From Rhodobacter aestuarii (GTDB lineage Bacteria; Pseudomonadota; Alphaproteobacteria; Rhodobacterales; Rhodobacteraceae): a stretch of 64,000 bases of DNA. Every line of letters starts with the position of its first letter. Position 1 is the first letter of the stretch. The translations under genes and the position numbers were made by a program. Below are positions 25,792 to 35,233 of the stretch, in pieces. The DNA is taken from contig NZ_FTOG01000001.1 of assembly GCF_900156655.1 (NCBI RefSeq), positions 62,001 through 126,000 of the forward strand, in the 5' to 3' direction. Below the pieces are notes generated by a model. That model searched no databases, was not told the origin of the DNA, and was given only the letters and a program-made list of their open reading frames with translations.

Positions 25792-26190
25792 ATGAAAAGA
25801 AGCTTCATCCTAGCCGCCGTGCTGGCCCCACTGCTGGTCACGGGGCTTGCCGCAACGGCGCAGGCCGACCCGACGGAGCGCATCAAAGTGGATGCCGGGC
25901 GTCAGTTCTTTGATGCCAATTGCCACCGTTGCCACTCGGTCGATGCCGATAAAGCGAGCTATGGCCCACTGTTGGAGGGCGTAGTCGGGCGCCGCGCGGG
26001 CACCTTTCCGGGCTATCCCTATTCCAAAGCGCTGCAAGGCGCGGGCTTTGTCTGGACGCCGGGCGCGCTTCGGGCTTGGATGGAAGCCAATGACGAGCTG
26101 CTGCCGGGGACGAAAATGCGCCATGTCGGCATCACTGACCCGACGGTGCAAGATTTCATCGTCACCTATCTGGCCAGCTTGCAACCCTAA
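25792..26190 (+). CDS. Small class I cytochrome c, partner of the quinoprotein dehydrogenase
   Basis: 132 residues, signal peptide to ATAQA, one haem motif CHRCH (C44, C47, H48) and a likely Met ligand at GTKMRHVG (M109). Its size and pattern (GPLLEGVVGRRAGTFPGY, then FVWTPGALRAWMEAN) are those of c2/c550-like cytochromes. AGGAGA precedes the ATG. It lies just upstream of the dehydrogenase gene and is likely its direct electron acceptor, with PedF as a second carrier. Confidence 0.85.
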   Translation: MKRSFILAAVLAPLLVTGLAATAQADPTERIKVDAGRQFFDANCHRCHSVDADKASYGPLLEGVVGRRAGTFPGYPYSKALQGAGFVWTPGALRAWMEANDELLPGTKMRHVGITDPTVQDFIVTYLASLQP

Positions 26191-26213
26191 GCACCGCATC
26201 GGGCGGGTCGTAA

Positions 26214-26227
26214 GACCAATGGACAAT
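26214..26227 (+). promoter_or_regulatory. Motif A copy 2 (GACCAATGGACAAT) before the dehydrogenase
   Basis: Lies 90 bases upstream of the dehydrogenase ATG. It differs by one base from the identical copies at 18449-18462 (reverse) and 28176-28189. The flank ATACSCGC is shared with the copy near pedF. Confidence 0.6.
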
Positions 26228-26317
26228 ACCCGCCCGTTTGCCCCTGCCCGATACTCCTCCAATGCCTGATCTACCCCCTTCCCGAGAGGTGGACAGGACG
26301 ACAGGGAGGACTACGCG

Positions 26318-28093
26318 ATGAACCGTTTCGTTCTGGCCACGGTGCTGGCCATTTCCTGCATGGGGGCAGTGGGAGGCGCCCAAGCAGAGGTTACCGAGCA
26401 GGATCTGCGCGCCGATCAGCAAACCGTGGGCGATGTGCTCACCAATGGCATGGGGCGCGATCTGCAACGCTTCAGCCCGCTGACCACGCTCAACCGCGAC
26501 AATGTGGAAAACCTCGTTCCGGCTTGGGCCTTTAGCCTTGGCGGCGAGAAGCAGCGCGGCCAAGAAAGCCAGCCGATTGTCTATGACGGGGTGATGTATA
26601 TCACCGGCTCTTATTCGCGCCTTTACGCGATTGATATCCATACCGGCAAAGAGCTTTGGCAATATGATGCGCGCCTGCCCGAAGGCATTTTGCCCTGCTG
26701 TGACGTGATCAACCGTGGTGCGGCGATCTATGGCGACAATGTCTATTTCGGCACGCTCGATGCGCGGATCGTGGCGCTGGATCGCAAAACCGGCGACGTG
26801 GTCTGGAACAAGAAAATCGCGAGCTACAAGGAAGGCTATAGCTACACCGCTGCTCCGCTCATCGTGAATGGGCTGGTGATCACCGGCAATTCGGGCGGTG
26901 AATTCGGCATTGTGGGTGAAGTGCAAGCGCGCGATGCGGCCACCGGCGAACTCGTTTGGACCCGCCCGGTCATCGAGGGCCACATTGGCACGCTCAACGG
27001 CGAGCCTTCCACCATGACCGGCACGCTCAATGCGACTTGGCCGGGGGATATGTGGAAAACCGGTGGCGGGGCCACGTGGCTCGGCGGCGCTTATGATGCC
27101 GATACCGATACGCTGGTCTTTGGCGCGGGCAACCCGGCGCCGTGGAACAGCCATTTGCGCAACGCGGGCACCCCGGTTGAAGGCAACACCGGCGACAACC
27201 TTTATGCCGCCTCGCGTCTGGGCATTGACCCGGCGACGGGAGAGATCAAGTGGCACTTCCAAACCACCCCGCGCGAAGGCTGGGATTTTGACGGCGTGAA
27301 CGAGGTGGTGGGCTTTGTCGACCGCGAGGGCAACAAGCGCTACGCCACCGCCGACCGCAACGGCTTTTTCTACATCCTCAACCGCGAAGACGGCAAATTC
27401 GTCGCTGCCTATCCCTTTGTGAAAGACATCACTTGGGCGAGCGGGATCGATGAAAATGGCCGCCCGATCTATAATGAAGACAACCGCCCCGGTGCCCCGG
27501 ATGCGGCGGCCGAAGGCGGCAAGGGCCAGCAGGTCTTTGCGGTGCCAAGCTTCCTTGGCGGCAAAAACTGGATGCCGATGGCCTATAGTCAGCAAACCGG
27601 CCTTTTCTATGTGCCCTCGAACGAATGGGGCATGGATATCTGGAACGAGCCGATTTCCTACAAAAAGGGCGCGGCCTATCTGGGGGCGGGCTTCACGATC
27701 AAACCGCTCTTTGAAGACCATATTGGCTCGCTCAAGGCGATCGACCCGAACACCGGCGAGGTGAAATGGGAATACCAAAACCCGGCCCCGCTGTGGGGTG
27801 GCGTGATGAGCACGGCGGGTGGGCTGGTCTTTACCGGCAACCCCGAAGGCGAATTCATGGCCTTTGATTCCGAAACCGGCGAAAAGCTTTGGTCGTTCCA
27901 AACCGGCTCCGGCATCGTCGGCCAGCCGATCACTTGGGAACAAGATGGCGAGCAATATGTCTCGGTCATCTCCGGCTGGGGTGGCGCGGTGCCGCTTTGG
28001 GGCGGCGAGGTTGCCAAGCGCGTGAACTACCTCAACCAAGGCGGCACGGTCTGGACGTTCCGTCTGCCCAAACAGCTGGCCAGCGTGAACTGA
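26318..28093 (+). CDS. PQQ-dependent alcohol dehydrogenase, lanthanide type (ExaF/PedH/XoxF-like)
   Basis: 591 residues, GGGAGGA before the ATG, signal peptide to GGAQA. Eight-bladed quinoprotein propeller with repeated docking motifs ([32 protein letters not shown] and [16 protein letters not shown]). Adjacent cysteines C127-C128 form the active-site disulfide ring. Metal/active-site residues by family alignment: E195 (GGEFG), N272 (GAGNP), catalytic D323 and, two residues on, D325 (GWDFDGVNE). That extra Asp marks lanthanide-dependent enzymes; calcium-dependent MxaF has Ala there. It oxidises primary alcohols in the periplasm and passes electrons to cytochrome c. Ethanol-type versus methanol-type substrate cannot be decided by eye. 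No PQQ synthesis genes are present. Confidence 0.92.
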   Translation: MNRFVLATVLAISCMGAVGGAQAEVTEQDLRADQQTVGDVLTNGMGRDLQRFSPLTTLNRDNVENLVPAWAFSLGGEKQRGQESQPIVYDGVMYITGSYSRLYAIDIHTGKELWQYDARLPEGILPCCDVINRGAAIYGDNVYFGTLDARIVALDRKTGDVVWNKKIASYKEGYSYTAAPLIVNGLVITGNSGGEFGIVGEVQARDAATGELVWTRPVIEGHIGTLNGEPSTMTGTLNATWPGDMWKTGGGATWLGGAYDADTDTLVFGAGNPAPWNSHLRNAGTPVEGNTGDNLYAASRLGIDPATGEIKWHFQTTPREGWDFDGVNEVVGFVDREGNKRYATADRNGFFYILNREDGKFVAAYPFVKDITWASGIDENGRPIYNEDNRPGAPDAAAEGGKGQQVFAVPSFLGGKNWMPMAYSQQTGLFYVPSNEWGMDIWNEPISYKKGAAYLGAGFTIKPLFEDHIGSLKAIDPNTGEVKWEYQNPAPLWGGVMSTAGGLVFTGNPEGEFMAFDSETGEKLWSFQTGSGIVGQPITWEQDGEQYVSVISGWGGAVPLWGGEVAKRVNYLNQGGTVWTFRLPKQLASVN

Positions 28094-28118
28094 GCCACAC
28101 CACTCACGGAACTTTGCG

Positions 28119-28146
28119 CGCCCGGGGCAACCCGGGCGTCTTTTCG
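28119..28146 (+). terminator. Rho-independent terminator after the dehydrogenase
   Basis: Stem CGCCCGGG (28119-28126), loop GCAA, stem CCCGGGCG (28131-28138), then TCTTTTCGTTTTT. It begins 26 bases after the dehydrogenase stop and separates it from the regulator operon. Confidence 0.85.
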
Positions 28147-28175
28147 TTTTTCTTGCCTGAACCGCCTCCGAATGC

Positions 28176-28189
28176 GACCATTGGACAAT
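28176..28189 (+). promoter_or_regulatory. Motif A copy 3 (GACCATTGGACAAT) before the response regulator
   Basis: 64 bases upstream of the chosen regulator ATG; identical over 14 bases to the copy upstream of pedF on the other strand. This suggests the regulator operon is part of, or feeds back on, its own regulon. Confidence 0.6.
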
Positions 28190-28253
28190 GTGGGGCAACC
28201 GCGCGGCTTGCTAGGTTTGGGTACGAGGATTGGAAGAGTTTACAGGATCGCCG

Positions 28254-28961
28254 ATGACCATGGCCCCCCAAGATGTGCGCCACATAGAATTTCGCTCGGC
28301 GTTGATTGTCGACGATCATCCGCTGTTTTGCGATGCGCTGGCGATGACGCTGCAAACCGTGGCAGGGATCGAAGCGATTGCGAATGCCGATTGCCTTGAA
28401 AGTGCTTTGGCGCAGGTGGAAGCGGAGGATGCCTCTGCCGATGTGATTGTGCTCGACCTCAATCTGCCCGATGTGAACGGGCTGGATGGCCTCACCCGGC
28501 TGCGCCAAGCCGCCCCTGACTTGCCGATTGTGGTGGTCTCTTCCATCGACGACCCGCGCGTGATCCGCGCCGCCATTTCCGCAGGCGCGGCGGGGTTTGT
28601 GCCCAAACATTCGCGTCGGGAACTGTTTCGCGCGGCCTTTGCCGCGATTGCGCGGGGCGAGGTTTTCGTGCCCGAACAAACCGGCGACAGCCTTGCCACG
28701 GGCGATGGGATGACCGCGCAAGATGAGGCGATCCGGCGGCTGAGCCTGCTCACCCGGCAGCAGGCCAATATTTTGGAACAGATCTGCGCGGGCAAGATGA
28801 ACAAGCAAATCGCCTATGATCTGTCGATTGCAGAAACCACGGTAAAGGCCCATGTCACCGCGATCATGCGCAAGTTGGGCGTCTATTCGCGCACCCAAGC
28901 GGTGTTGCTTGCGCGCGAAGCCAGCACGTCCCCCTTGCCCGAAGCGTGGCGCAAGCCCTAA
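28254..28961 (+). CDS. LuxR/NarL-type response regulator of the PQQ cluster
   Basis: 235 residues from ATG 28254 (AGGA eight bases upstream; ATG 28260 is an alternative). Receiver domain: acidic pair D20-D21, phospho-acceptor D68 (IVLDLNLPD), S95/S96 and K118. The C-terminal LuxR helix-turn-helix spans about 163-225 (LTRQQANILEQICAGKMNKQ, then TTVKAHVTAIMRKLGV). It resembles the AgmR/ExaE/FlhR group that activates quinoprotein alcohol oxidation genes. It leads an operon with a FIST protein and a hybrid kinase, and is the best candidate to bind motif A or B. Confidence 0.88.
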   Translation: MTMAPQDVRHIEFRSALIVDDHPLFCDALAMTLQTVAGIEAIANADCLESALAQVEAEDASADVIVLDLNLPDVNGLDGLTRLRQAAPDLPIVVVSSIDDPRVIRAAISAGAAGFVPKHSRRELFRAAFAAIARGEVFVPEQTGDSLATGDGMTAQDEAIRRLSLLTRQQANILEQICAGKMNKQIAYDLSIAETTVKAHVTAIMRKLGVYSRTQAVLLAREASTSPLPEAWRKP

Positions 28962-28997
28962 CCTGTCGTTCCACCGCGCATCAGGGAGGAGGCTGCG

Positions 28998-30155
28998 ATG
29001 GATCCCAAGACCCCCGCGCCCGATCTGGGCCCGGTGCATGCCTCTGTGCCTGCACATCTGCCTGACCCGCTCGCCGCGCTGGCCGAAGCGCTCGGCCCCG
29101 GCCCATTTGCGCAGGTGTTTTTGTTTGCGAGCCCGGAGGCCGATCTAAGCAATTTCGTCGCGCGAGCGCAGGCAGTGTTTGCCCCGGCGCGGACCTGCGG
29201 TTGCACCACCTCGGGCGAGATCACGGCGCAGGGCTATGACACCGGGCAGATTGTGGCCTTTGCCCTGCCTGCTGCGAGTTTTGAGGTTGAGCAGGTGGTG
29301 ATTGAGCATCTGGAGGCGCTTGATCCGCGGCTGTTAATCGCGGATTTGCTGCGCGCCCGCCAAGCTTTGGGGCGCCGCGCTCCGGAATGGACCCAAGAAG
29401 TGGCTGTGTTGCTGATTGACGGTCTTTCGGGGCAGGAAGATGCGCTTCTTGGGGCGCTGTCTGGTGGGTTGGGCGCGGTGCCGGTCGTGGGCGGCTCTGC
29501 GGGCGACGCCGCCAAGTTTGAACGCGCGCAAGTTTTTGCGCGCGGGGCGCAGCGCGAGAATGCGGCGGTGCTGACCTTGATCCGTTCAGCCCATGAATTG
29601 CGGCCCTTTTGTTTTGCGCATCAAACGCCGACCACCCGCCGGATGGTGGTGACGCGCGCAGATCCGGCCAAGCGGCTCGTCGCACGGATCAATGATGAGC
29701 CGGCCGCACAAGAATATGCGCGCATGCTGGGCCTCGATCTTGAGCAACTCACCCCCTACACCTTCGCGGCCCATCCGGTGCTGGTGCGGGCGGGCGGGCG
29801 GCATCATGTGCGCTCAATCCAGCAAGTCGCGCCCGATGGCGGGTTGATGTTCTTTGCCGCGATTGACGAAGGGCTGGTGCTGACGCTTGCGCGCCCCGGC
29901 GATATGGTCGCGCATCTGCGCGGCGCGCTGGAGGATCTTTCCAGCCCGCAAGCCCCGCGCGCGATTTTGGCGTTTGATTGCTTCTTTCGTCGTCTTGAGG
30001 CGGAAGGGCGCCAGTTGGGGCGCGCGCTTTCTGAAATTATGGCCGCGCATCAGGTGTGTGGCTTTTCTACCTATGGCGAGCAGGTGGGCGCGATGCATGT
30101 GAACCAAACGATGACCGGTCTTGCTTTCTTTGCCCCGGAGGCTGCGCATGAATGA
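28998..30155 (+). CDS. FIST-domain sensory protein
   Basis: 385 residues, no signal peptide or membrane helix. FIST N (about 30-215: RTCGCTTSGEITAQGY, then GALSGGLGAVPVVGGSAGD) and FIST C (about 225-375: RINDEPAAQEYARMLG, then AFDCFFRRL and GFSTYGEQVGAMHVNQTMTG). FIST domains are thought to bind small ligands and commonly sit beside kinases. The stop overlaps the kinase start by eight bases, so they likely form a sensing unit. The GGAGGAGG-like sequence before the ATG is strong. Confidence 0.88.
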   Translation: MDPKTPAPDLGPVHASVPAHLPDPLAALAEALGPGPFAQVFLFASPEADLSNFVARAQAVFAPARTCGCTTSGEITAQGYDTGQIVAFALPAASFEVEQVVIEHLEALDPRLLIADLLRARQALGRRAPEWTQEVAVLLIDGLSGQEDALLGALSGGLGAVPVVGGSAGDAAKFERAQVFARGAQRENAAVLTLIRSAHELRPFCFAHQTPTTRRMVVTRADPAKRLVARINDEPAAQEYARMLGLDLEQLTPYTFAAHPVLVRAGGRHHVRSIQQVAPDGGLMFFAAIDEGLVLTLARPGDMVAHLRGALEDLSSPQAPRAILAFDCFFRRLEAEGRQLGRALSEIMAAHQVCGFSTYGEQVGAMHVNQTMTGLAFFAPEAAHE

Positions 30156-32397
30156 CCCTTGCAGCCCCCCGGTTGGCCTAAACGCCGCGCGCGCGCTTTT
30201 GGACCGCAATGATCCGCCCGAGCGGCAGACAGAGAAGCTTTTGACCATTGTCGAGGCGCTCATCCGCCGCGCCGAGGAAACCACCGAAGATCGCGGCGCC
30301 GCTTGGGCGCAGTTTCAGCGCGCCGCCATGTTGGAAGATCAGGTGCGCGACCGCACCCGCGACTTGGAGCGTGCGCTTGATCTGCTCAATGCTTCCAACG
30401 CTCGTCTTGCCAAGGCGCATCGCGAAACAGAGGCCGCGCGGCAAAACCTCGCCTCCGCGATTGAAACCATTCAGGAAGGCTTTGCGCTTTTTGATGCGAA
30501 TGATGTGATGGTGTTGTGCAATTCGCGTTTCAACGCGCTCTTGCCCGATATTCGCGCGCAAATGCAGCCGGGGCTAAGTTTCACGCAGTATATCGACTGC
30601 GCGGCAGGGTCGGCGCATTTGGGGATGCCACCGGGCATGAACCGCGCGGATTGGCGGCGGATGCGGCTCGCGCGGCACCAACAGCACCATTTTATTTTGA
30701 CCCAGCAGATGGGCGAAGACCGCTGGGTGCAGGTGTCTGAGCACCGCACGCATGAGGGTGGCACGGTGATCTTGCAAACCGAGGTCACGGACCTTGTGCG
30801 GCGTGAACGCGCCGCGCGCGGCCAGTTGCGCGATGATCAAGCCGCCGTGCTGCGCCCCACGCTGGAGCACCTTAAAATCGGCGTTTGTCAGTTTGACCTG
30901 CGGCTGCATCTTTTGGTTTGGAACGACCGACTCGTTGAGTTTTTGAAACTGACGCCCGGCGCGGTTTGGCCGGGGATGCATTTCGACGAGATCCTGACCC
31001 TCTTAAGCGGTCGTTTCACCTTCCCCGGCGGACAAAGCGTGCGGCAATTGTCCGATTGGGTGCGACGCGCCCAGCGCCCAGAGACCTTCCAAATGGAGGT
31101 CACGCGCGAGGGCAGCCAAGTCTATGAAATCTTTGCCAAGGAACTCCCCGATGGTGGGTTTGTGCTGTCGCTGGAAGACATTACCCAGATGCGGACGACC
31201 TTGGCCGAACTCAGCCGCGCCAATGAAACGCTGGAAGCGCGGGTGACAGAGCGGACATGGGAATTGGAAGACGCGCTGGCGAGTGCCGAACGCGCCAATG
31301 CCTCACGCGCGCGGTTTGTGGCAGCGGCAAGCCATGACCTTCTGCAACCGCTTTCAGCGGCGAAACTCTATCTTGCCTCGCTTGGCGATGATGCGCTGAC
31401 GGAGGCGGCAGGGCGCACGCTTGATAAGGCGCAAAACGCGCTGATGTCGGTCGAGGGGATTTTGGGCGCGCTTTTGGATATTTCCCGGCTGGAATCTGGC
31501 CGCGCGGCGATTGAGCCTGCGCCCTTGGCGCTGGGCCCCGTGTTTCGGCAATTGGCTGATGAATTTGCCCCCGCCGCCGCGCTGAAGGGGCTTCGGCTGC
31601 GCATTCGCCCAACCGAGGCGATGGTGATCTCGGATCGGGCTTATCTGCGGCGTATCTTGCAAAACCTGATCTCCAATGCGCTGCGCTATACCGAAACGGG
31701 CAGCGTTCTGGTGGCGGCACGCAAGCGTGGTGGGCAATGGCGTGTAGAGGTGCGCGATTCCGGTCTGGGCATCGCAGAGGCCGAGCAAGAACTGATCTTT
31801 CGCGAGTTCCATCGTGTGGATGCCCATGCCTCAGCTTCTGAGGGGATGGGGCTTGGCCTTGCCATTGTGGACCGGGCCGCCGCTTTGCTCGGCCATCCGC
31901 TTTCACTACAAAGCGCACCGGGGCGCGGTTCCACCTTCGCGCTTGATTTTGCCGTAGCGTGCAAACAGCCAAGCCAAGAACCCGAAGCGGATGCGGCGAT
32001 GGGGCGAGACCCAGAGGCGGGCGATGTTTTGGTGTTGCTGGTGGAAAATGACCCGGAACTTTCGCGCGCCATGGTGCAGTTGCTCGAAAAATGGGGCGCA
32101 AGCGTGTTGGATGTCAGCAGCGGTGAAGAGGCGTTGGATTTGATCGCCTCGACCGGGGTGGAGCCGGATCGGCTGTTGATTGATTACCAATTGGGGAGCG
32201 GGATTGACGGGTTGGAATGCCTGCAAAAGCTGCAAGATATGCTGGGCCAAGTGCCCGCGCGGCTTGTAACCGCAGATCGCAGCGAGGAAATGCGGGCACG
32301 CGCCAAGGCGCTGGGCGTGAGCGTGCTGCAAAAGCCAACCCCCACCGATGCGCTGGAAGAGTTTTTGTTCGGCGCCGTTCCTGCGCGAAAGGCTTGA
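30148..32397 (+). CDS. Soluble hybrid sensor histidine kinase with PAS and receiver domains
   Basis: 749 residues. N-terminal coiled coil (about 60-105), two PAS-like segments (about 105-215 and 235-345), second coiled coil, HisKA with phospho-His H396 (AAASHDLLQPLSAAKLY), ATPase with N box NLISNALRYT, G1 DSGLGI and G2 GMGLGLAI, then a C-terminal receiver with acceptor Asp in LLIDYQLG. No membrane segment, so it senses inside the cell, plausibly through the FIST protein coded just upstream. Expected partner: the response regulator two genes upstream. Similar to ErcS-like kinases of Pseudomonas ethanol oxidation. Confidence 0.88.
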   Translation: MNDPCSPPVGLNAARALLDRNDPPERQTEKLLTIVEALIRRAEETTEDRGAAWAQFQRAAMLEDQVRDRTRDLERALDLLNASNARLAKAHRETEAARQNLASAIETIQEGFALFDANDVMVLCNSRFNALLPDIRAQMQPGLSFTQYIDCAAGSAHLGMPPGMNRADWRRMRLARHQQHHFILTQQMGEDRWVQVSEHRTHEGGTVILQTEVTDLVRRERAARGQLRDDQAAVLRPTLEHLKIGVCQFDLRLHLLVWNDRLVEFLKLTPGAVWPGMHFDEILTLLSGRFTFPGGQSVRQLSDWVRRAQRPETFQMEVTREGSQVYEIFAKELPDGGFVLSLEDITQMRTTLAELSRANETLEARVTERTWELEDALASAERANASRARFVAAASHDLLQPLSAAKLYLASLGDDALTEAAGRTLDKAQNALMSVEGILGALLDISRLESGRAAIEPAPLALGPVFRQLADEFAPAAALKGLRLRIRPTEAMVISDRAYLRRILQNLISNALRYTETGSVLVAARKRGGQWRVEVRDSGLGIAEAEQELIFREFHRVDAHASASEGMGLGLAIVDRAAALLGHPLSLQSAPGRGSTFALDFAVACKQPSQEPEADAAMGRDPEAGDVLVLLVENDPELSRAMVQLLEKWGASVLDVSSGEEALDLIASTGVEPDRLLIDYQLGSGIDGLECLQKLQDMLGQVPARLVTADRSEEMRARAKALGVSVLQKPTPTDALEEFLFGAVPARKA

Positions 32398-32415
32398 GGC
32401 CTATGTGAAACACCG

Positions 32416-32430
32416 CGCCAAGAATTGGCG
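32416..32430. terminator. Weak hairpin between convergent kinase and BisC genes
   Basis: CGCCAA-GAA-TTGGCG in the 43-base gap between the two stops. The stem is perfect but short (6 bp) and there is no T-run, so it is at best a weak bidirectional terminator. Confidence 0.3.
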
Positions 32431-32440
32431 TGAATGAAGG

Positions 32441-34693
32441 CTAGTCGCGCAGGTGCGCAACCTCCACCAAGGCGCTATGCGCGGCGCAGCCTTGGCCAAG
32501 GCGGGAGGTGCCCCGATCCTGTGTCAGCACATTGGGGTTGCCGTTTGGATCAATCTCTTCTCTCGGCCTCCCCATCCACGCCCCAGTCGGCAGCGCCACC
32601 ACACCTTGCAAGATCGCATCAGACACTTGCGCGCGGGCGCGGCAGGCCCCGCGGGCGTTGAACACGCGCAAAAGATCGCCGGTGTTCACCCCGCGTGCTT
32701 TTGCGTCTTCGGGGTGGATCAGCAGCGGGGCAGGGCGCGCGCCTGCCGCATCGGCCAAGGCGCATTCAAGTTGGCTGTGCAGCTTGTCGCCGGGTTGGGG
32801 CGAGACAAGATGCAAGGGCGCAGCCTCGGTGGCGGTGCCCAACCATTCTGTGGGGGGCAGCCAGACCGGATGGCCGGGGCAATCTGGATAGCCAAAGCCT
32901 GCGATTGTGGCGGAGAAAATCTCAATCCGGCCCGAAGGTGTGGGGAGCGGGTGGTTTGCCGGATCTGCGCGGAAGGGCGCGAAAAGCGTTTGGTTCGGGC
33001 CCTCCTCCTCAATCGGCAAGCGCACCCAGTTGCGCGCCTTGAGGTCGTCAAGTGTTGGCACCAGAACGCCCTTTTCCAAAGCCGCGGTGCGATAGTCTGC
33101 ATAAAGCGCTTCGGTCCAGTCTGCGGCGCTGCGCCCCTCGCTAAAGGTCGTGCCCGCGCCGAGCCGTTGTGCCAAGCCGCAAAAAATTTCGTAATCATCC
33201 CGCGCCGCGCCCACCGGCGGGATCAGTTGCGGCATGTGAAAGAGATAGTCATCAAGGTTGGTGCGGCCGATATCTTCACGCTCATAGGGCGTTGTCGCCG
33301 GAAAGACGATATCGGCGCGCTGGGCGGTGGCTGTCCACCACGGCTCATTCACAATCACCGTTTCGGGCTTTTGCCACGCGTCATGCAGGGCATTCAGATC
33401 TTGGTGGTGGTGATATGGGTTGCCGCCCGCCCAATAGATCAGCCGAATATCGGGGTAGCGCATTTGGTGCCCGTTGAAATCATAGGTCGCACCGGGGTTG
33501 CGCAGCATGTCACCGATCCGCGCGACAGGGATGAAGGTGGTGACCGGGTTGGTCAGTTGCGGCAAGGTCATGCCAGACAGCCCCAAGAGCGATTTGCCGA
33601 CCCCGCCAATCGCCCCATAGCCATAGCCTACACCACCACCGGGCAGGCCGATTTGGCCGAGCATCGCCGCCAAAACGGCAGACATCCAATAGGGCTGTTC
33701 GCCATGTTCGGCGCGCTGCAAAGACCATGCGACGGTGATCAAGGTGCGGGTTGTGGCCATACGTCGGGCCAGCGCGCGAATATCATCTGCCACCACTCCA
33801 CACAAAGGCGCGGCCCAATCGGGCGTTTTCGGCACCCCATCGCTTTCGCCCATCAGATAGGGGCGGAACTGATCGTAACCCACACAATGGCTTTGCAAAA
33901 ACGCCTGATCGGCCAGCCCCTCTCTTTCGAGCACATAAGCAAGTGCCAGCATCAGCGCGGTGTCAGAGCCGGGGCGCAGCGGCATCCAATCACAACCCGC
34001 GGGCGCATCGCCGCGCTGCGGGCCAATGTTGAGGCAATGCATCCCTTTTTCGGCAAAGCGGTCAAACCAGCTCAGCGTTTCATGCCGGGTGATGCCGCCC
34101 ATGCTGACTTGAGCGTTTTTCGCATTGATCCCGCCAAACATCACCAAGGTTTCAGTGTGCTCTAGGATGGTTTGCCAACTGTCTTGATGCTCATAAAGCA
34201 GCGATAGGAAATTGACGCCAAAGACATGCGGCATGATCGCTTGCGCACAGCCGGTGGAATAGCTGCCAAAAGAGGCAATATAGCCGCCGATACTATTGAG
34301 AAAGCGGTGAATTTGGCTTTGCGCATGATGAAAGCGCCCGGCCGAGCCCCAACCGTAAGAGCCGCCAAAGATCGCCTCATTGCCATGTGTCTTGCGAATG
34401 CGGTCAATTTCTTGCGCCGCGATGTCGAGCGCCTCATCCCATGGAAGTTCGACAAACGGGTCACTGCCGCGCCCTTCGTGCCGCCGCCCCTCAAGCCAGC
34501 CGCGCCGAATGGAGGGGCGCGCGACGCGGGACCGGTGATGCACGGCGGCGGGGATCGCTTTGGCAATGGCTGAAGGGGCGGGGTCTTCGACAAAGGGGCG
34601 GGTGGCGATGATCCGGTCCGCTTCGACATCCACTTCAAAGGCGCCCCAATGGCTTGTGGTTACCTTAGTGTGCCGCTTTGACTGATCTGCCAT
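32441..34693 (-). CDS. bisC: Cytoplasmic BisC-type molybdopterin sulfoxide reductase
   Basis: 750 residues of the DMSO-reductase family (TorA/DorA/BisC branch). No Tat signal, so cytoplasmic like BisC, which reduces biotin and methionine sulfoxides. The Mo ligand is probably the Ser of SYSTGCAQ (S146). Pterin-binding segments: HVFGVNFLSLLYEHQDSW, LVMFGGINAKNAQVSMGG, LIYWAGGNPYHHHQDLN and HLVSPQPGDKLHSQL. There is no N-terminal Fe-S Cys cluster, as expected for this branch. It is a single gene, convergent with the kinase. No cytochrome or chaperone partner is visible. Confidence 0.85.
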   Translation of the reverse strand: MADQSKRHTKVTTSHWGAFEVDVEADRIIATRPFVEDPAPSAIAKAIPAAVHHRSRVARPSIRRGWLEGRRHEGRGSDPFVELPWDEALDIAAQEIDRIRKTHGNEAIFGGSYGWGSAGRFHHAQSQIHRFLNSIGGYIASFGSYSTGCAQAIMPHVFGVNFLSLLYEHQDSWQTILEHTETLVMFGGINAKNAQVSMGGITRHETLSWFDRFAEKGMHCLNIGPQRGDAPAGCDWMPLRPGSDTALMLALAYVLEREGLADQAFLQSHCVGYDQFRPYLMGESDGVPKTPDWAAPLCGVVADDIRALARRMATTRTLITVAWSLQRAEHGEQPYWMSAVLAAMLGQIGLPGGGVGYGYGAIGGVGKSLLGLSGMTLPQLTNPVTTFIPVARIGDMLRNPGATYDFNGHQMRYPDIRLIYWAGGNPYHHHQDLNALHDAWQKPETVIVNEPWWTATAQRADIVFPATTPYEREDIGRTNLDDYLFHMPQLIPPVGAARDDYEIFCGLAQRLGAGTTFSEGRSAADWTEALYADYRTAALEKGVLVPTLDDLKARNWVRLPIEEEGPNQTLFAPFRADPANHPLPTPSGRIEIFSATIAGFGYPDCPGHPVWLPPTEWLGTATEAAPLHLVSPQPGDKLHSQLECALADAAGARPAPLLIHPEDAKARGVNTGDLLRVFNARGACRARAQVSDAILQGVVALPTGAWMGRPREEIDPNGNPNVLTQDRGTSRLGQGCAAHSALVEVAHLRD

Positions 34694-34811
34694 TTGCCCG
34701 TCTCTTCATGTCTTCCGGCGTCAATCTACCCGGTTTCGCGCAACCAAGGGAAGCGCGGTATGAGGCCGAGACGATGGATTGACGCGCAGACGGGTGGCTT
34801 GGCCGCGCGGG

Positions 34812-35057
34812 TCAGTTGCGCTCTGTCACATCTTTCAAATGGCGCCGCAACAGGTCAACCATGCGGCGCGAACTGAGCCCGTCTTGTTGTTTGAAAGCGA
34901 CCAGAAGGCGCTCTGTCTCGTCAAGACCTTCTGTATTTTCCAATGTCTTAAGGGTGTCTTGAAAAGCTTGGCTCCGGCAGGGCGATGCCATGCCCCCTAG
35001 GCGCATCTGCGCTTTGCGCGCAACGATACGCGCCACAGAAATGCGGCGTCTATACAT
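34812..35057 (-). CDS. Small basic protein of unknown function
   Basis: 81 residues; AAGAGG lies a few bases before the ATG and an AT-rich promoter-like region precedes it. Start MYRRRISVARIVARKAQMRL is very basic; the middle (FQDTLKTLENTEGLDETERL) and end (SRRMVDLLRRHLKDV) look helical. No family recognised. It follows the secretion operon after a 176-base gap and probably has its own promoter (see the inverted repeat). Confidence 0.5.
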   Translation of the reverse strand: MYRRRISVARIVARKAQMRLGGMASPCRSQAFQDTLKTLENTEGLDETERLLVAFKQQDGLSSRRMVDLLRRHLKDVTERN

Positions 35058-35118
35058 ACTAAACCTCTTGCTTGGGCCCGAATGGCAAGCCGTAATGGGG
35101 AAGTCTAGCCATATAATT

Positions 35119-35135
35119 TTAGCTGTGTCAGCTAA
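35119..35135 (-). promoter_or_regulatory. Inverted repeat TTAGCTG-TGT-CAGCTAA before the 81-residue gene
   Basis: Perfect 7-bp arms around three bases. On the minus strand it overlaps CTGACA, which with TAGACT 18 bases on could be a promoter reading into the small gene. It looks like an operator, but only one copy was noticed. Confidence 0.4.
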
Positions 35136-35233
35136 CTATTTGCCGCTCGAACAGTTGGCCCCAACCCTGCATGAAAGCGGGCGGAGAGATGGACTTTGTG
35201 CAACAAATCTGTGCGGTTGGCCGCCACTTTGCC

